From contig NC_089180.1 in the NCBI RefSeq assembly GCF_947507565.1, forward strand, positions 1 to 64,000: a stretch of DNA of 64,000 nucleotides, given 5' to 3'. The position numbers and the translations under genes are program-made. Positions 9,881 to 20,640 of this stretch are shown here, in pieces (position 1 is the first letter of the stretch; each line of letters starts with the position of its first letter). Below the pieces are notes generated by a model that searched no databases, was not told the DNA's origin, and saw nothing but the letters and a program-made list of their open reading frames with translations. Source of the stretch: Oscarella lobularis (Eukaryota > Porifera > Homoscleromorpha > Homosclerophorida > Oscarellidae).

Positions 9881-10800
9881 CCCCTACAATAAACGATTGA
9901 AAATATTTCATTAAAAAGAATAATACCTACAACACATACCATTGATCGATTCGTTGCTCATCCCCTCGCTCACCCATCGCTCACTCTTCTCCTCCCTCGC
10001 GTGTCCTATTCCTCCTCTCATCCCTCCATACATATGCCCCTAAAGTAAACAATTTAAAATAATTCATCAAAAAGAATAATACCTACAGCACATACCATCG
10101 ACCGATCCACTGCCATTCCTTTCTCTCACCTATCGCGCATTCCTCTCCTCTCTCGCGAGCCCCATCCCTCCGCTGATCCCTCCATACATATACCCCTAGA
10201 ACAAACGAATTAAAAACCAAAATAGAAAATAAATAAGTTAAAACCACACCTTATGATTAATCTCCTGCATGACCCATCTCTACACAACACAAAAAACCAA
10301 AGCCCATACAACGCATAAAATTACGATGCACTTATCTAACAAAGCCTCGCAACAAGCCTTCCCTAAAAAACAACCTGAAAAAAGAAAAAAATGAAACAAA
10401 CCTTCCCCCTAAGAACACAAAGAACTACTTAGGAAACAACACCCAAACCATACACAAATCCACGCCCTACTTTCACCCGCACAACATACAACACGCGAAA
10501 ACACCCGAGAACGCAAAAAATCACAACAACGACGCCGGTTTCCCCACGCGGGCCCCCAACTTCCACCGCGTAACGTAAACGACCCCTCGAGCACGCCCTA
10601 AAACCCGTCGCGCAACGATCTAATTCCAAAACTAGCGCAGAGAGCGAATAATAATAATACGAAAACGGATAGAACGCGTAGGTGACCCCGCAACCGAAAC
10701 ACGCGCGATGAAAAGACACACAAACATGCAATCTACCTTTCGTCGCGACCAATTCCCTCTCATTCCCTCTCCTTCGCCCCATTTAAAGCCACCATAGAAA
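9880..10800. repeat. Subtelomeric block X1 (paralogous to 38,690-39,560)
   Basis: Two tandem ~153-bp units contain TAATACCTACA, CACATACCAT and CTCCCTCGCG segments (9,910-10,200). An A-rich spacer follows, then a segment (10,410-10,790) whose minus strand translates with LRGGSWGP. The same order of elements recurs on the far side of the satellites at 38,690-39,560, where the matching peptide is LRGGNWGP. It is a duplicated subtelomeric segment. It may preserve an old coding exon, but no full gene can be built. Confidence 0.6.
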
Positions 10801-11800
10801 TGAAAGAAAATCCTAACCCCGTATGCGCGTAACCCCGGATAACCACGAAGGAAATTTCAAATCATCAACGAAAAATAAATAAGAAAGACTCCCCACACGT
10901 CTAAAAACCTACAACACTACACGCCCACCACCGGTCCCAACTTAGAACGTAGCTGAAAATTATCAGAAACGCAAATGTGAACACATCGTTAAAACGGAAT
11001 TTTATTACATCAAACCTCAAATACGCCCAAGAGACCCTACACCCATATTAAACTACATAAAATTCTCTACAAAACCCCAGTAAAATAATTGCCAATACTC
11101 TTAACCTACTATATAGAATAAGAAGTATAAGTTGAAGGTCTTCTAAAACACGTATTTAGTAATAATCAATAGAGATCACACCCAATGACGTCACCCATAG
11201 GAATGTAGATAGTACTCACAAAACGCTTTCAAATGATATATTATACGACCACAACGAACCAAATAAGAAGTTAATCCAGCAACTTATAGATTTTAGACCC
11301 CCTTTTTGAATTCTAAATTTTAGCATAATTCCATAAACAATGACTTAGGACACCCAGGATTTTTTTCAGAAAGGGACACCCGCGGTAGAATTATATTCCG
11401 CAACTTTACCAACGCACTCCCATATCTCCCTAGCAACTAAAAATCTTAAAAGAATTTTCCTAAACACAAACCTCTTTAACCAACCATAACTTTACAATAG
11501 AAGCGCGATTCAGGACCCAATCTTCCCCTTCCAGTAATACCTCGCCAAGGAACCTATAAACCCTGCTGTTGCCATAGTTACCAAGAATTTTCTAAAAACC
11601 AATATATCGATCCCCAAACCCCGCCACCCGACTCTCCTGCTCCCCACGCTCGCTAGGCCCCTTCCTTCTTCCCCCTTTCCCCCCCCCCCCCCCCAAAGGG
11701 GCAATACCCCACCACCATAAATCACCAAACGGAAAACCTACAAGGAATAACTCAACGGGAAAAAAAAGGAAAAAAGATAAACGAAAAATATAAGTATACA
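10800..11800. other. Gene-poor spacer
   Basis: I see no supported gene. A run of about 16 C bases lies near 11,678-11,694. The sequence is otherwise AT-rich without clear repeats. Confidence 0.6.
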
Positions 11801-11802
11801 AA

Positions 11803-13110
11803 TTACTCCAACCTTCTAAACAGGACACCAAATTCCAGGTCGGTCGTGGAGACTAGCAGTTGATACAGATCTGCCTTGTGCAATATCCGTACTATAACCC
11901 TAACCCTAACCCTAACCGTAAAAATTCCAAACAAGCTCACAACATCGCCAAAAATTCTCTTTGCCTCGCTATTCAGAGGACAACGTCCGTGATGAGCAGT
12001 GACTCCTTGCTTGCGCAACTCTTGTTGCGCCCAGATAAATCTATTCTCAACTTCATGCAAAAAATCATTAATGGCAATTGCGCGAATTTCGATTTCAGAC
12101 TGTCCAAAGTACTTGAAAAAATCGAAAGGTTCTTCATTGCGCACAAACCGAAGAGCTTCTCCAAATGTTTTTGTTACTACACGACTTTCTAGACGAAAAC
12201 CCCCAATGTCGTCTTTGCATTTTTTTAAGTCGTCAAGGAGTTCTGCAAAATGGGTAAGAACGGCAAAGCCCCACTGTGTCGTGTTTGGTAAAGTTTCAAG
12301 TTTATATTTGTTTGCCGCTCTAATAAAATGATAAATTAATGAATAAAACTTGACTTGAATACAGCTTTCAGCAATTCCATTTTTGTACTGAATAGTTAAA
12401 TTGCCACCGTGACTGTGTTGGGGGGCATCACGAGTATCAAGAGGCCCAAATACATCGTATTTGTCCAATTTTACGTCTCGTGGCAACAAGTCTGTGTGCA
12501 AAGCTTTTACAACAAAAATCTGCGGATGCGGGCAACTTAGGCTGATGTCCCAGCAGTTTGGAGGATATCCATTTTGCTCCGCAACGCAATTACAAACGTT
12601 TTCGCTTCTTGAGAAATCGTTGAACTCTGAAGTAAATTGCTTCATTCCGAAGTTTGTAATCCTGATGTAATGAACACCCAGAGAACGCAATCCGTCAGCA
12701 AAAACGTTTGTCGGAATAAATTTTCTATGTCCTTTGATGAGAAACTTCTTTTCATCATCTGCAGGCATCACTATTTGCCCTTTCTCTCTAAAATATTTGC
12801 ACAAACTTCGTTTTAGATTCACTTGAAACTTTGTTTCAATGATAGTAGAAGTCTCTGACAAAGTCAAGCTGCTGAAATCGTATCTTCTGTAGAAACTGCG
12901 ATCTTGGAATGCTCGCCCTTGCGAAAACGCCAGTCCAATGGTTTCGCCAACTAACCTTTTCAAAAATTCAGTCAAATTCTCGTTTACTGTAACATTCACA
13001 CTGTAAAAGTCAATGTCAAACCGACGTCCGTCAAAAAGGTTTCTAAAATCTTGTGCAGAATACGACTCCATTCTATCAGAGAGAGCAAGTTGACTGGAGC
13101 ACTGGAACAC
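11803..13110 (-). CDS. Unassigned 435-codon ORF with telomere-encoded C-terminus
   Basis: Single uninterrupted minus-strand frame with protein-like composition to about residue 400. A cysteine cluster (VCNCVAEQNG, then CWDISLSC) lies near residues 170-195. I recognise no family. There is no signal peptide or clear membrane segment. Near residue 395 the frame runs into interstitial TTAGGG repeats that encode VRVRVRV, then continues for about 30 residues of likely non-native sequence. The original stop may therefore have been lost by truncation at a former chromosome end. Two start candidates exist, at 13,110 and 13,071. TATA- and CRE-like elements lie about 110-150 bases upstream. No introns are visible, unlike the genes at right. 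Confidence 0.55.
   Translation of the reverse strand: MFQCSSQLALSDRMESYSAQDFRNLFDGRRFDIDFYSVNVTVNENLTEFLKRLVGETIGLAFSQGRAFQDRSFYRRYDFSSLTLSETSTIIETKFQVNLKRSLCKYFREKGQIVMPADDEKKFLIKGHRKFIPTNVFADGLRSLGVHYIRITNFGMKQFTSEFNDFSRSENVCNCVAEQNGYPPNCWDISLSCPHPQIFVVKALHTDLLPRDVKLDKYDVFGPLDTRDAPQHSHGGNLTIQYKNGIAESCIQVKFYSLIYHFIRAANKYKLETLPNTTQWGFAVLTHFAELLDDLKKCKDDIGGFRLESRVVTKTFGEALRFVRNEEPFDFFKYFGQSEIEIRAIAINDFLHEVENRFIWAQQELRKQGVTAHHGRCPLNSEAKRIFGDVVSLFGIFTVRVRVRVIVRILHKADLYQLLVSTTDLEFGVLFRRLE
11894..11920. repeat. Interstitial telomeric repeat inside the ORF
   Basis: About four CCCTAA hexamers, read on the minus strand as GTTAGG codons within the C-terminus of the unassigned ORF. Probably a relic of a former chromosome end or of a PLE tail. 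Confidence 0.9.
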
Positions 13111-13179
13111 GACGAATGAAAAGCAATAAGCGCTTGCCTAAAATATATTGACAGACGTCTATTAGCGCATTTGACTTCC

Positions 13180-14560
13180 GTTGCGAAATTCTTAGCGCAG
13201 ACACCATTTTCAAAAACACTTTAAATACCGGACCCCAAACAACCACATTATGACGTCACATTTTAAAAATTCTCTAAATTTCGTTTTCCTTTAGCGCACT
13301 TGCCTTTCCCGTAAGAAATTTTTAGCGCACTCACCACTTTCAAAAAGACTTTAAATACCGAACCACAACCAACCACTTTATGACGTCAGATTTTGAAATT
13401 TTCTTTAATTTCGTTTCCCTTTAGCGCACTTGCCTTTCCCTTGAGAAATTCTTAGCGCACTCACCACTTTCAAAAAGACTTTAAATACCGGACCACAACC
13501 AACCACTTTATGACGTCAGATTTCAAAAATTCTTTTTATTTTGTTTCCCCTTAGCGCACTTGCCTTTCCCGTGACAAATTCTTAGCGCACTCACCACTTT
13601 CAAAAAGACTTTAAATACCGGACCACACCCAACCACTTTATGACGTCAGATTTTGAAAATTTCTTTCATTTTGTTTTCCCTTAGCGCACTTGCCTTTCCC
13701 GTGACAAATTCTTAGCGCACTCACCACTTTCAAAAAGACTTTAAATACCGGACCACAACAAACCACTTTATGACGTCAGATTTCAAAAATTCTTTTTATT
13801 TCGTTTCCCCTTAGCGCACTTGCCTTTCCCGTGACAAATTCTTAGCGCACTCACCACTTTAAAAAAGACTTTAAATACCGGACCACACCCAACCACTTTA
13901 TGACGTCAGATTTTGAAAATTCCTTTCATTTCGTTTTCCCTTAGCGCACTTGTCTTTCCCGTGACAAATTCTTAGCGCACTCACCACTTTCAAAAAGACT
14001 TTAAATACCGCACCACACTCAACCACTTTATGACGTCAGATTTCAAAAATTCTCTTTATTTCGTTTCCCCTTAGCGCACTTGCCTTTCCCGTGACAATTT
14101 CTTAGCGCACTCACCACTTTCAAAAAGACTTTAAATACCGGACCACAACCAACCACTTTATGACGTCAGATTTTGAAAATTCTCTTTATTTCGTTTCCCC
14201 TTAGCGCACTTGCCTTTCCCGTGACAAATTCTTAGCGCACTCACCACTTTAAAAAAGACTTTAAATACCGGACCACACCCAACCACTTAATGACGTCAGA
14301 TTTTGAAAATTTCCTTTATTTCGTTTCCCCTTAGCGCATTTGCCTTTTCCGTGACAATTTTTTAGCGCACTCACCACTTTCAAAAAGACTTTAAATACCG
14401 GACCACAACCAACCACATTATGACGTCAGATTTTGAAAATTCTTTATTTCGTTTCTCTTAGCGCACTTGCCGTTCCGTGACCAATTCTCGGCGCACTCGT
14501 CACTTTCAAAAAGACTTTAAATACCCAACATCAACCAACCACTTTGTGACTTCACTTTTA
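13180..14560 (-). promoter_or_regulatory. Tandem array of 130-bp CRE/TATA promoter-like modules
   Basis: Ten perfect TGACGTCA sites start at 13,251, 13,381, 13,511, 13,641, 13,771, 13,901, 14,031, 14,161, 14,291 and 14,421, exactly 130 bases apart. A decayed eleventh lies near 14,547. Read on the minus strand, each is followed about 25 bases later by GGTATTTAAAG, a TATA-box-like element, then a GCGCTAAGAATT motif. The array points at the ORF starting at 13,110, with the nearest TATA-like element about 110 bases from its ATG. CRE and TATA elements are established promoter parts; that these modules act as promoters is inference. Confidence 0.6.
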
Positions 14561-14845
14561 AAGAAACCACTTTTGCCTAACAACTACAATATAAATTTTT
14601 AAATCATTTATAACTAAAAGGGTTTACAAACAATTTCTTTAAAAACGGCCACTCACCCAAAAAAAATCACCCAAAAAAGTGACTTTACAAAAACCTTCAT
14701 AACTTCTTTATACTAAATAATTTGCACAGCAAATATAGGATCAATCGAAAGCTTATTAAATTTCCTTTTAAATGATGCTATGCATGACGTCATACGTTCA
14801 ATATTTAAGGAGTTATTAAGGGTCACCCAAGTGGGTACACCTTTT
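14560..14845. other. Unassigned AT-rich spacer
   Basis: Nothing recognised beyond a lone TGACGTCA near 14,786. Confidence 0.5.
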
Positions 14846-14876
14846 AACCCTAACCCTAACCCTAACCCTAACCCTA
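14845..14876. repeat. Interstitial telomeric repeat
   Basis: Five CCCTAA hexamers between AT-rich spacer and the 20-bp satellite. Confidence 0.92.
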
Positions 14877-15052
14877 CGCTGGGCTAAGTTGGGCTACGCT
14901 GGGCTAAGTTGGGCTACGCTGGGCTAAGTTGGGCTACGCTGGGCTAAGTTGGGCTACGCTGGGCTAAGTTGGGCTACGCTGGGCTAAGTTGGGCTACGCT
15001 GGGCTAAGTTGGGCTACGCTGGGCTAAGTTGGGCTACGCTGGGCTAAGTTAA
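14875..15052. repeat. 20-bp satellite, about nine copies
   Basis: Perfect copies of GCTGGGCTAAGTTGGGCTAC. Each unit contains GGGCTA hexamers resembling a variant telomeric repeat, and the array touches genuine telomeric repeats. Confidence 0.95.
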
Positions 15053-17100
15053 GCGTGGTTTGAGCATGCGCTTACGGTGTGGGCGGCGTTAGCCCCAAGA
15101 GTGTGGTGACGTTAAGCAAGATTAACTGCCACGGGCACCCGCGGCACTTCCTAATTAGGAAGTGCTTCATTACTTTACAGAAATTATGTGTTTCTAAAAT
15201 TGCCACTTTTTTTGGTTGCGAATTTGTTTTTCGTTTTTATATACAATTAACGATGAAAGACAAGTATATCGTTGTACGTTCTTTTCGCTCAATTGTTTTT
15301 CTATCTTCTGATTTTGCGCGATTTTCTATTGTTTTTTGTTTCTCGGCGTTTGAAGGGCGTTAGAAGGTGATCGCTGCTGAAAGAATACATTAAACATTGA
15401 AGCGAATGAAAGCTGTAGCGCGGTTTAGCTTTCTCTGGCGTTTCGAGGGCGCAAGAGAGACTCGCGTTTTCTCCATCGTTTTGGCGCTTCTGCGCCTTAC
15501 CCAAAGCTTTACTATTATCGCTCTTGGCCCAGAGGAATGGCTAGCATGAAATATAAGGTCTATGAGTAATTTTATTAGAAATAGAAAATTACACAAAGGA
15601 ACTATGAGTAAACTTGGGATACCTCTATAGTTATTACTCTAAGCCTAGTCCTTATGGAAGACGTTTCGCGATGTAACTTCTTACCTCAACATCTGCATAG
15701 GGATCCGGATGGTCTTTGACATAGCTACACGCCCGAAGGATATTCTGTCGCGTTTTCGCGGCCCCAAGGGCCCGCTTGAAACAAGGGAAGATACACCTAA
15801 AAAATAAAAAACAATTTTATTTTTTGGTTGCTATGGCAACGATACTTTGGCTATCAACAACTCCGGGGTCAGAGAGACCAGATAAAAAATCTCGGCTCGA
15901 TCCGACAAAGGGAAGGCACTTTGCCAACGTCGCAAAGATGTACAAAAAGCCAAAAAGTTTACGAGTAGAAATTTCACTCAAAAATTTGACCGACGGCCAC
16001 CAAACCCTTTCGTCCCTTGCGTACCACCCAATAGAAATTCTCTCCAGGAAAAATCGCGAACGAATTCCTTCAGGGGACGGAGAAAATCGAAAAACAATTT
16101 CGAATTTTCTCGTTTGCGATCAAACGACTTAAAAATTGTGCCATTTCGCCACGAAACGTCGCACGACGACCGGACCACGACCAATCGAATCGCCAACGAC
16201 GACTCTATAAGATTGATTCAAAGCCATGTCGAAATTCGCGAATTTTCGACATAAAAACGTGTCAAATAAACAAACACGCCTTCTCGCGTGCGTCGAAATC
16301 ACCCCACCTTTGCGACGCCGTCGTGCCTCAACGACGCCACGTACGGCGACAAACGTACCATCGATCGAAACCCTATATCATCTAGTTTTCGATTTTCGAT
16401 TCGCCGACGGCATACGATACGCCGTTTGTCGTGGAGCGAGCGCGAAAGTTAAGGGCCACGCCCCCTTTTCGCACATCGAAATCGTCGCAAACGACTCGAA
16501 ATACGCCACGGAATGCAGCTAAACGCTTCGTAACGTTTCGAAAACATGATTCCGCGTCGAAACGAAACGATTCCAGCGCATTTCGCAGGGCGCGTCGCAC
16601 CTTGGCGACCCGACGCCTCGATTTCGATCGTTTCGCGCCATTGCGAACGGTCGAACGGGTTCTAAACTACTCAAGACTCACCTCTTTCACTCTTTTGACT
16701 TCGCTCAAGCTTCGAATCTGTCGTTTTGAGCCATTTTCCATTCATTCGTAACAAACGAGTCAAGCGCGCTAACGCACGCACGTGACTATGGTGGATTATA
16801 TAAGTGACGTCAAAAAAAGTATTGAAAACCAAGATTTCAAACTATTTACAATCGATAATAGTGTAGCAGGGGTTTGCGAGGGTGTTCGAGGCAAAACGGT
16901 ACACGTTAAGCGTTAAACGAGCCCGAATTCCACTCGACGGCAGCTCTACACAGTCTGTTCGCTCTAACTCGGTTCGCTTTGTACCTAACCCGATCCCTAC
17001 CTTCTAAACCTTCACCCCAGTATCTGTCCACGCGGTTCTCGCTTTCCACGTGTCCGTTGCGCCTGTTATGACGACTGGAACGGCGCGTCGTTCGTATTCT
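15053..17100. other. Subtelomeric sequence without a supported gene
   Basis: Several short open frames have no recognisable motifs and no splice-linked partners. The 16,650-16,900 part resembles 25,280-25,460 (similar order of TCTAAACT, CTTTTGACNTCGCTC, CGCGCTAAC and GCACGTGAC segments), so it is one arm of a subtelomeric duplication. Confidence 0.5.
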
Positions 17101-17585
17101 CGAAAATTGTCCTAGGACAATTTTATAATTGTCCCAGAACAAATTGTCCCAAGGACAAATTGCCCCAAGGACAATTTTGAAAAGATCCTTTACTCATAAT
17201 GAAGGTAGAACCTTCACTCCGAATTAAGGTACAGGGTTCTGCCGAGAATATTTTTAGTGTGGGAAGAAGGTATGGAAGGATAGATAAAATACGCAATTTT
17301 AAAAAAAGTCCGAGACAATTTTAAAAATCGTCAAAGACAATTTTAAAATGGTCCTAGGCAATTTAAAAAATTTCTTAAAACGATTTTTAAAATTGTCTTG
17401 GACCATTTTTAAAACTGTTGGCGATTTTTAAATTTTTTAAATTGTCTCAGGACAATTTTAAAAATTGTTCCAAGACAATTTTAAAGGATTGTCTTGGAAC
17501 AATTTTTAAAATTGTCCTGAGACAATTTTAGACTTGTCTTGGGACAATTTTTAGAAATGTCTGGGGACAATCTTTAGAAATGTCT
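17100..17585. repeat. Palindromic GTCC/GGAC repeat array
   Basis: Degenerate units of ATTGTCC and GGACAAT joined through TTTTAAAA spacers on both strands, so short hairpins can form throughout. Confidence 0.8.
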
Positions 17586-17587
17586 TG

Positions 17588-19460
17588 AGATCTACGAATC
17601 TACGATCTACGAATCTACGATCTACAAATCTACAAATCTACGATCTACAAATCTAACGATCTACAAATCTACAATCTACAAATCTACGATCTACGAATCT
17701 ACGATCTACGAATCTACAATCTACGAATCTAACGATCTACAAATCTACAATCTACAAATCTACGATCTACAAATCTACGACCTACGATCTACGAATCTAC
17801 AATCTACAAATCTAAAAATCTACGATCTACGAATCTACAAATCTAACGATCTACAAATCTACAAATCTACAAATCTACAATCTACGATCTACAATCTACA
17901 AATCTACGATCTACAATCTATAATCTACAAATCTACGAATCTACGATCTACAAATCTACAATCTACAAATCTACGATCTCCGAATCTACGATCTACGAAT
18001 CTACGATCTACAAATGTACAAATCTACGATCTATATTTACAATCTACAAATCTAACGATCTACAAATCTACAATCTACAAATCTACGATCTACGAATCTA
18101 CGATCTACGAATCTACAATCTACGAATCTAACGATCTACAAATCTACAATCTACAAATCTACGATCTACAAATCTACGATCTACGATCTACGAATCTACA
18201 ATCTACAAATCTAAAAATCTACGATCTACGAATCTACGATCTACAAATCTACAATCTACAAATCTACGATCTCCGAATCTACGATCTACGAATCTACAAT
18301 CTACAAATCTAAAAATCTACGATCTACGAATCTACGATCTACAAATCTACAATCTACAAATCTACGATCTCCGAATCTACGATCTACGAATCTACGATCT
18401 ACAAATGTACAAATCTACGATCTACGAATCTACAATCTACGAATCTAACGATCTACAAATCTACAATCTACAAATCTACGATCTACAAATCTACGATCTA
18501 CGATCTACGATCTACGAATCTACAATCTACAAATCTAAAAATCTACGATCTACGAATCTACGATCTACAATCTACAAATCTAACGATCTACAAATCTATA
18601 AATCTACAAATCTACAATCTACGATCTACAATCTACAAATCTACGATCTACAATCTATAATCTACAAATCTACGAATCTACGATCTACAAATCTACGATC
18701 TACAAATCTACAATCTACAAATCGAAGCTACAAATCTACAAAATCGAAGCTACGAATCTACAAATCTACGAATCTACAAATCTACAAATCTACAAATCGA
18801 AGCTACAAATCTACTACAAATCTACGATCTACGAATCTACAATCTACAAATCTACAATCTACGAATTTACGATCTACAATCTACAAATCTAAAAATCTAC
18901 AATCTATAATCTACAAATCTACGAATCTACGATCTACAAATCTACGATCTATAATCTACAAATCGAAGCTACAAATCTACGAATCTACAAATCTACAAAT
19001 CTACAAATCTACAAATCTACTATCTACAAATCTACAAATCTACGAATCTACAAATCTACAAATCTACAAATCTACAAATCTACTACAAATCTACGATCTA
19101 CGAATCTACGATCTACGAATCTACGATCTACGAATCTACTATCTACAAATCTACAAATCTACGAATCTACAAATCTACAATCTACAAAACTACAAATCTA
19201 CGAATCTACAAATCTACTAATCTACAATCTACAAATCTACGATCTACGAATCTACGATCTACGAATCTACAATCTACAAATCTACTAATCTACAATCTAC
19301 AATCTACAAATCTACAAATCTACGATCTACGAATCTACGATCTACGAATCTACAATCTACAAATCTACAAATCTACAATCTACGAATCTACGATATACGA
19401 ATCTACAATCTACGAATCTACAAATCTACAATCTACAAATCTACAATCTACCTACCATCT
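17588..19460. repeat. Short ATCTAC satellite, about 1.9 kb
   Basis: Irregular arrangement of 9-13 base units of the form ATCTACAA and ATCTACG. The 271-codon open frame here encodes only the repeat and is not a gene. Longer blocks recur at several-hundred-base spacing (compare 17,650-17,990 with 18,050-18,420), indicating higher-order duplication. Confidence 0.95.
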
Positions 19461-19464
19461 AATT

Positions 19465-19580
19465 TTTCTTGGGACAATTTTTAAAATTGTCTTGGACCAT
19501 TTATAAAATCGTCTTGGACCATTTTTAAAATTGTCTTGGACCATTTTAAAAATTGTCTTGGACGGTTGTTTTGGACGATG
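19465..19580. repeat. Second ATTGTCTTGGACC repeat block
   Basis: Four to five ~28-base units like those at 17,380-17,580, so the ATCTAC satellite is bracketed by the same repeat on both sides. Confidence 0.75.
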
Positions 19581-19689
19581 TACCCGGCAGTAATTATTGC
19601 AAGCTACGGGCTGTCATAACGTTATAGTAGTATGGGTCGGCGATAGGCGAGTAAGGGTCGGGGCCGACCCATGCCGACCCATGTGGGCA

Positions 19690-20125
19690 GAACCCTGAAG
19701 GTAGAACTTTTACTCGTTGTGAATGTAGAACCTTCACTCGTAGTAAAGGTAGAACCTTTACTCGTTGTGGAGGTAGAGCCTTTACTCGTAGTGTAGATAG
19801 AACCTTCACTAATATAGAAGGTAAAACCTTCCCTTGTTGTGAAGGTATAACCTTCACTCATAGTGAAGGTAGAACTTTCACTCCTAGTGAAGGCAGAACC
19901 TTCCATCGAAGTGAAGGTAGAATCATCACTCTTTGTGAAGGTAGAACCTTCACTCCTAACGAAGGTAAAACTTGTACTACTAATGAAATTAGAACATTCA
20001 CTACTAATGAATGATCTCTCCTAATGAAGGTAGAACCTTCACTCGTTGTGAAGGTAGAACTTTCACTCGCTGTGAAGGTACAACCTACACTCCTAGTGAA
20101 GGTAGAACTTTCACTTGTTGAGAAT
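19690..20125. repeat. 22-24 bp GAAGGTAGAACCTTCACTC repeat
   Basis: About 18 degenerate units. Each contains an inverted GAAGGT/ACCTTC pair and so can form a small hairpin. One similar unit also occurs near 17,197-17,230. Confidence 0.85.
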
Positions 20126-20189
20126 AAATACCGAATTAATTCCGAATAAATGCCGCATTAATTCCGAATAAATGCCGCATTAATTACGA

Positions 20190-20515
20190 ATAAATTCTCC
20201 CCAAGACAAATTGTCCCCAGGTAAAATTGTCCCAGGAGAAATTGTCCCAGGACAAATTGTCCCAGGACAAATTGTACCGAGGACAAATTGTCCCAGGACA
20301 AATTGTCCCCAGGAAAAATTGTCCCCAGGACAAATTGTCCCCAGGAAAAATTGTCCAGGACAAATTGTCCCAGGACAAATTGTCCCAGGACAAATTGTCC
20401 CAGGAGAAATTCTCCCCAGGACAAATTGTCCCAGAACAAATTGTCCCCAGGACAAATTGTCCCCAGGACAAATTGTCCCCAGGACAAATTGTCCCAGAAC
20501 AAATTCTCAAAAAAT
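20190..20515. repeat. 17-18 bp GGACAAATTGTCCC satellite, left copy
   Basis: About 18 near-perfect palindromic units. Open frames on both strands are artefacts of the repeat. A sister array lies at 25,535-25,830. Confidence 0.93.
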
Positions 20516-20640
20516 TACAGGGAAATTACAGGGGGTTAGCCAACGTGTCTCTCCTGTAATAAATTACAGCGAAATTACAGGGAGTTAGCCAACGGGTCTC
20601 TCCTGTAATAAATTAAAGGGAAATTACAGGGGGTGTATAT
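20515..20640. repeat. AATTACAGGGGGTTAGCCAACG unit, two copies
   Basis: Two ~60-base direct copies. A third copy lies at 25,835-25,910, next to the sister GGACAAATTGTCCC array. Confidence 0.8.

Noticed and set aside
15776-16751. Small ORFs on both strands between the 20-bp satellite and the GTCC array
   Set aside because: No motif, no splice-linked partner, overlapping frames on both strands, and part of the segment is paralogous to non-coding sequence at 25,280-25,460.
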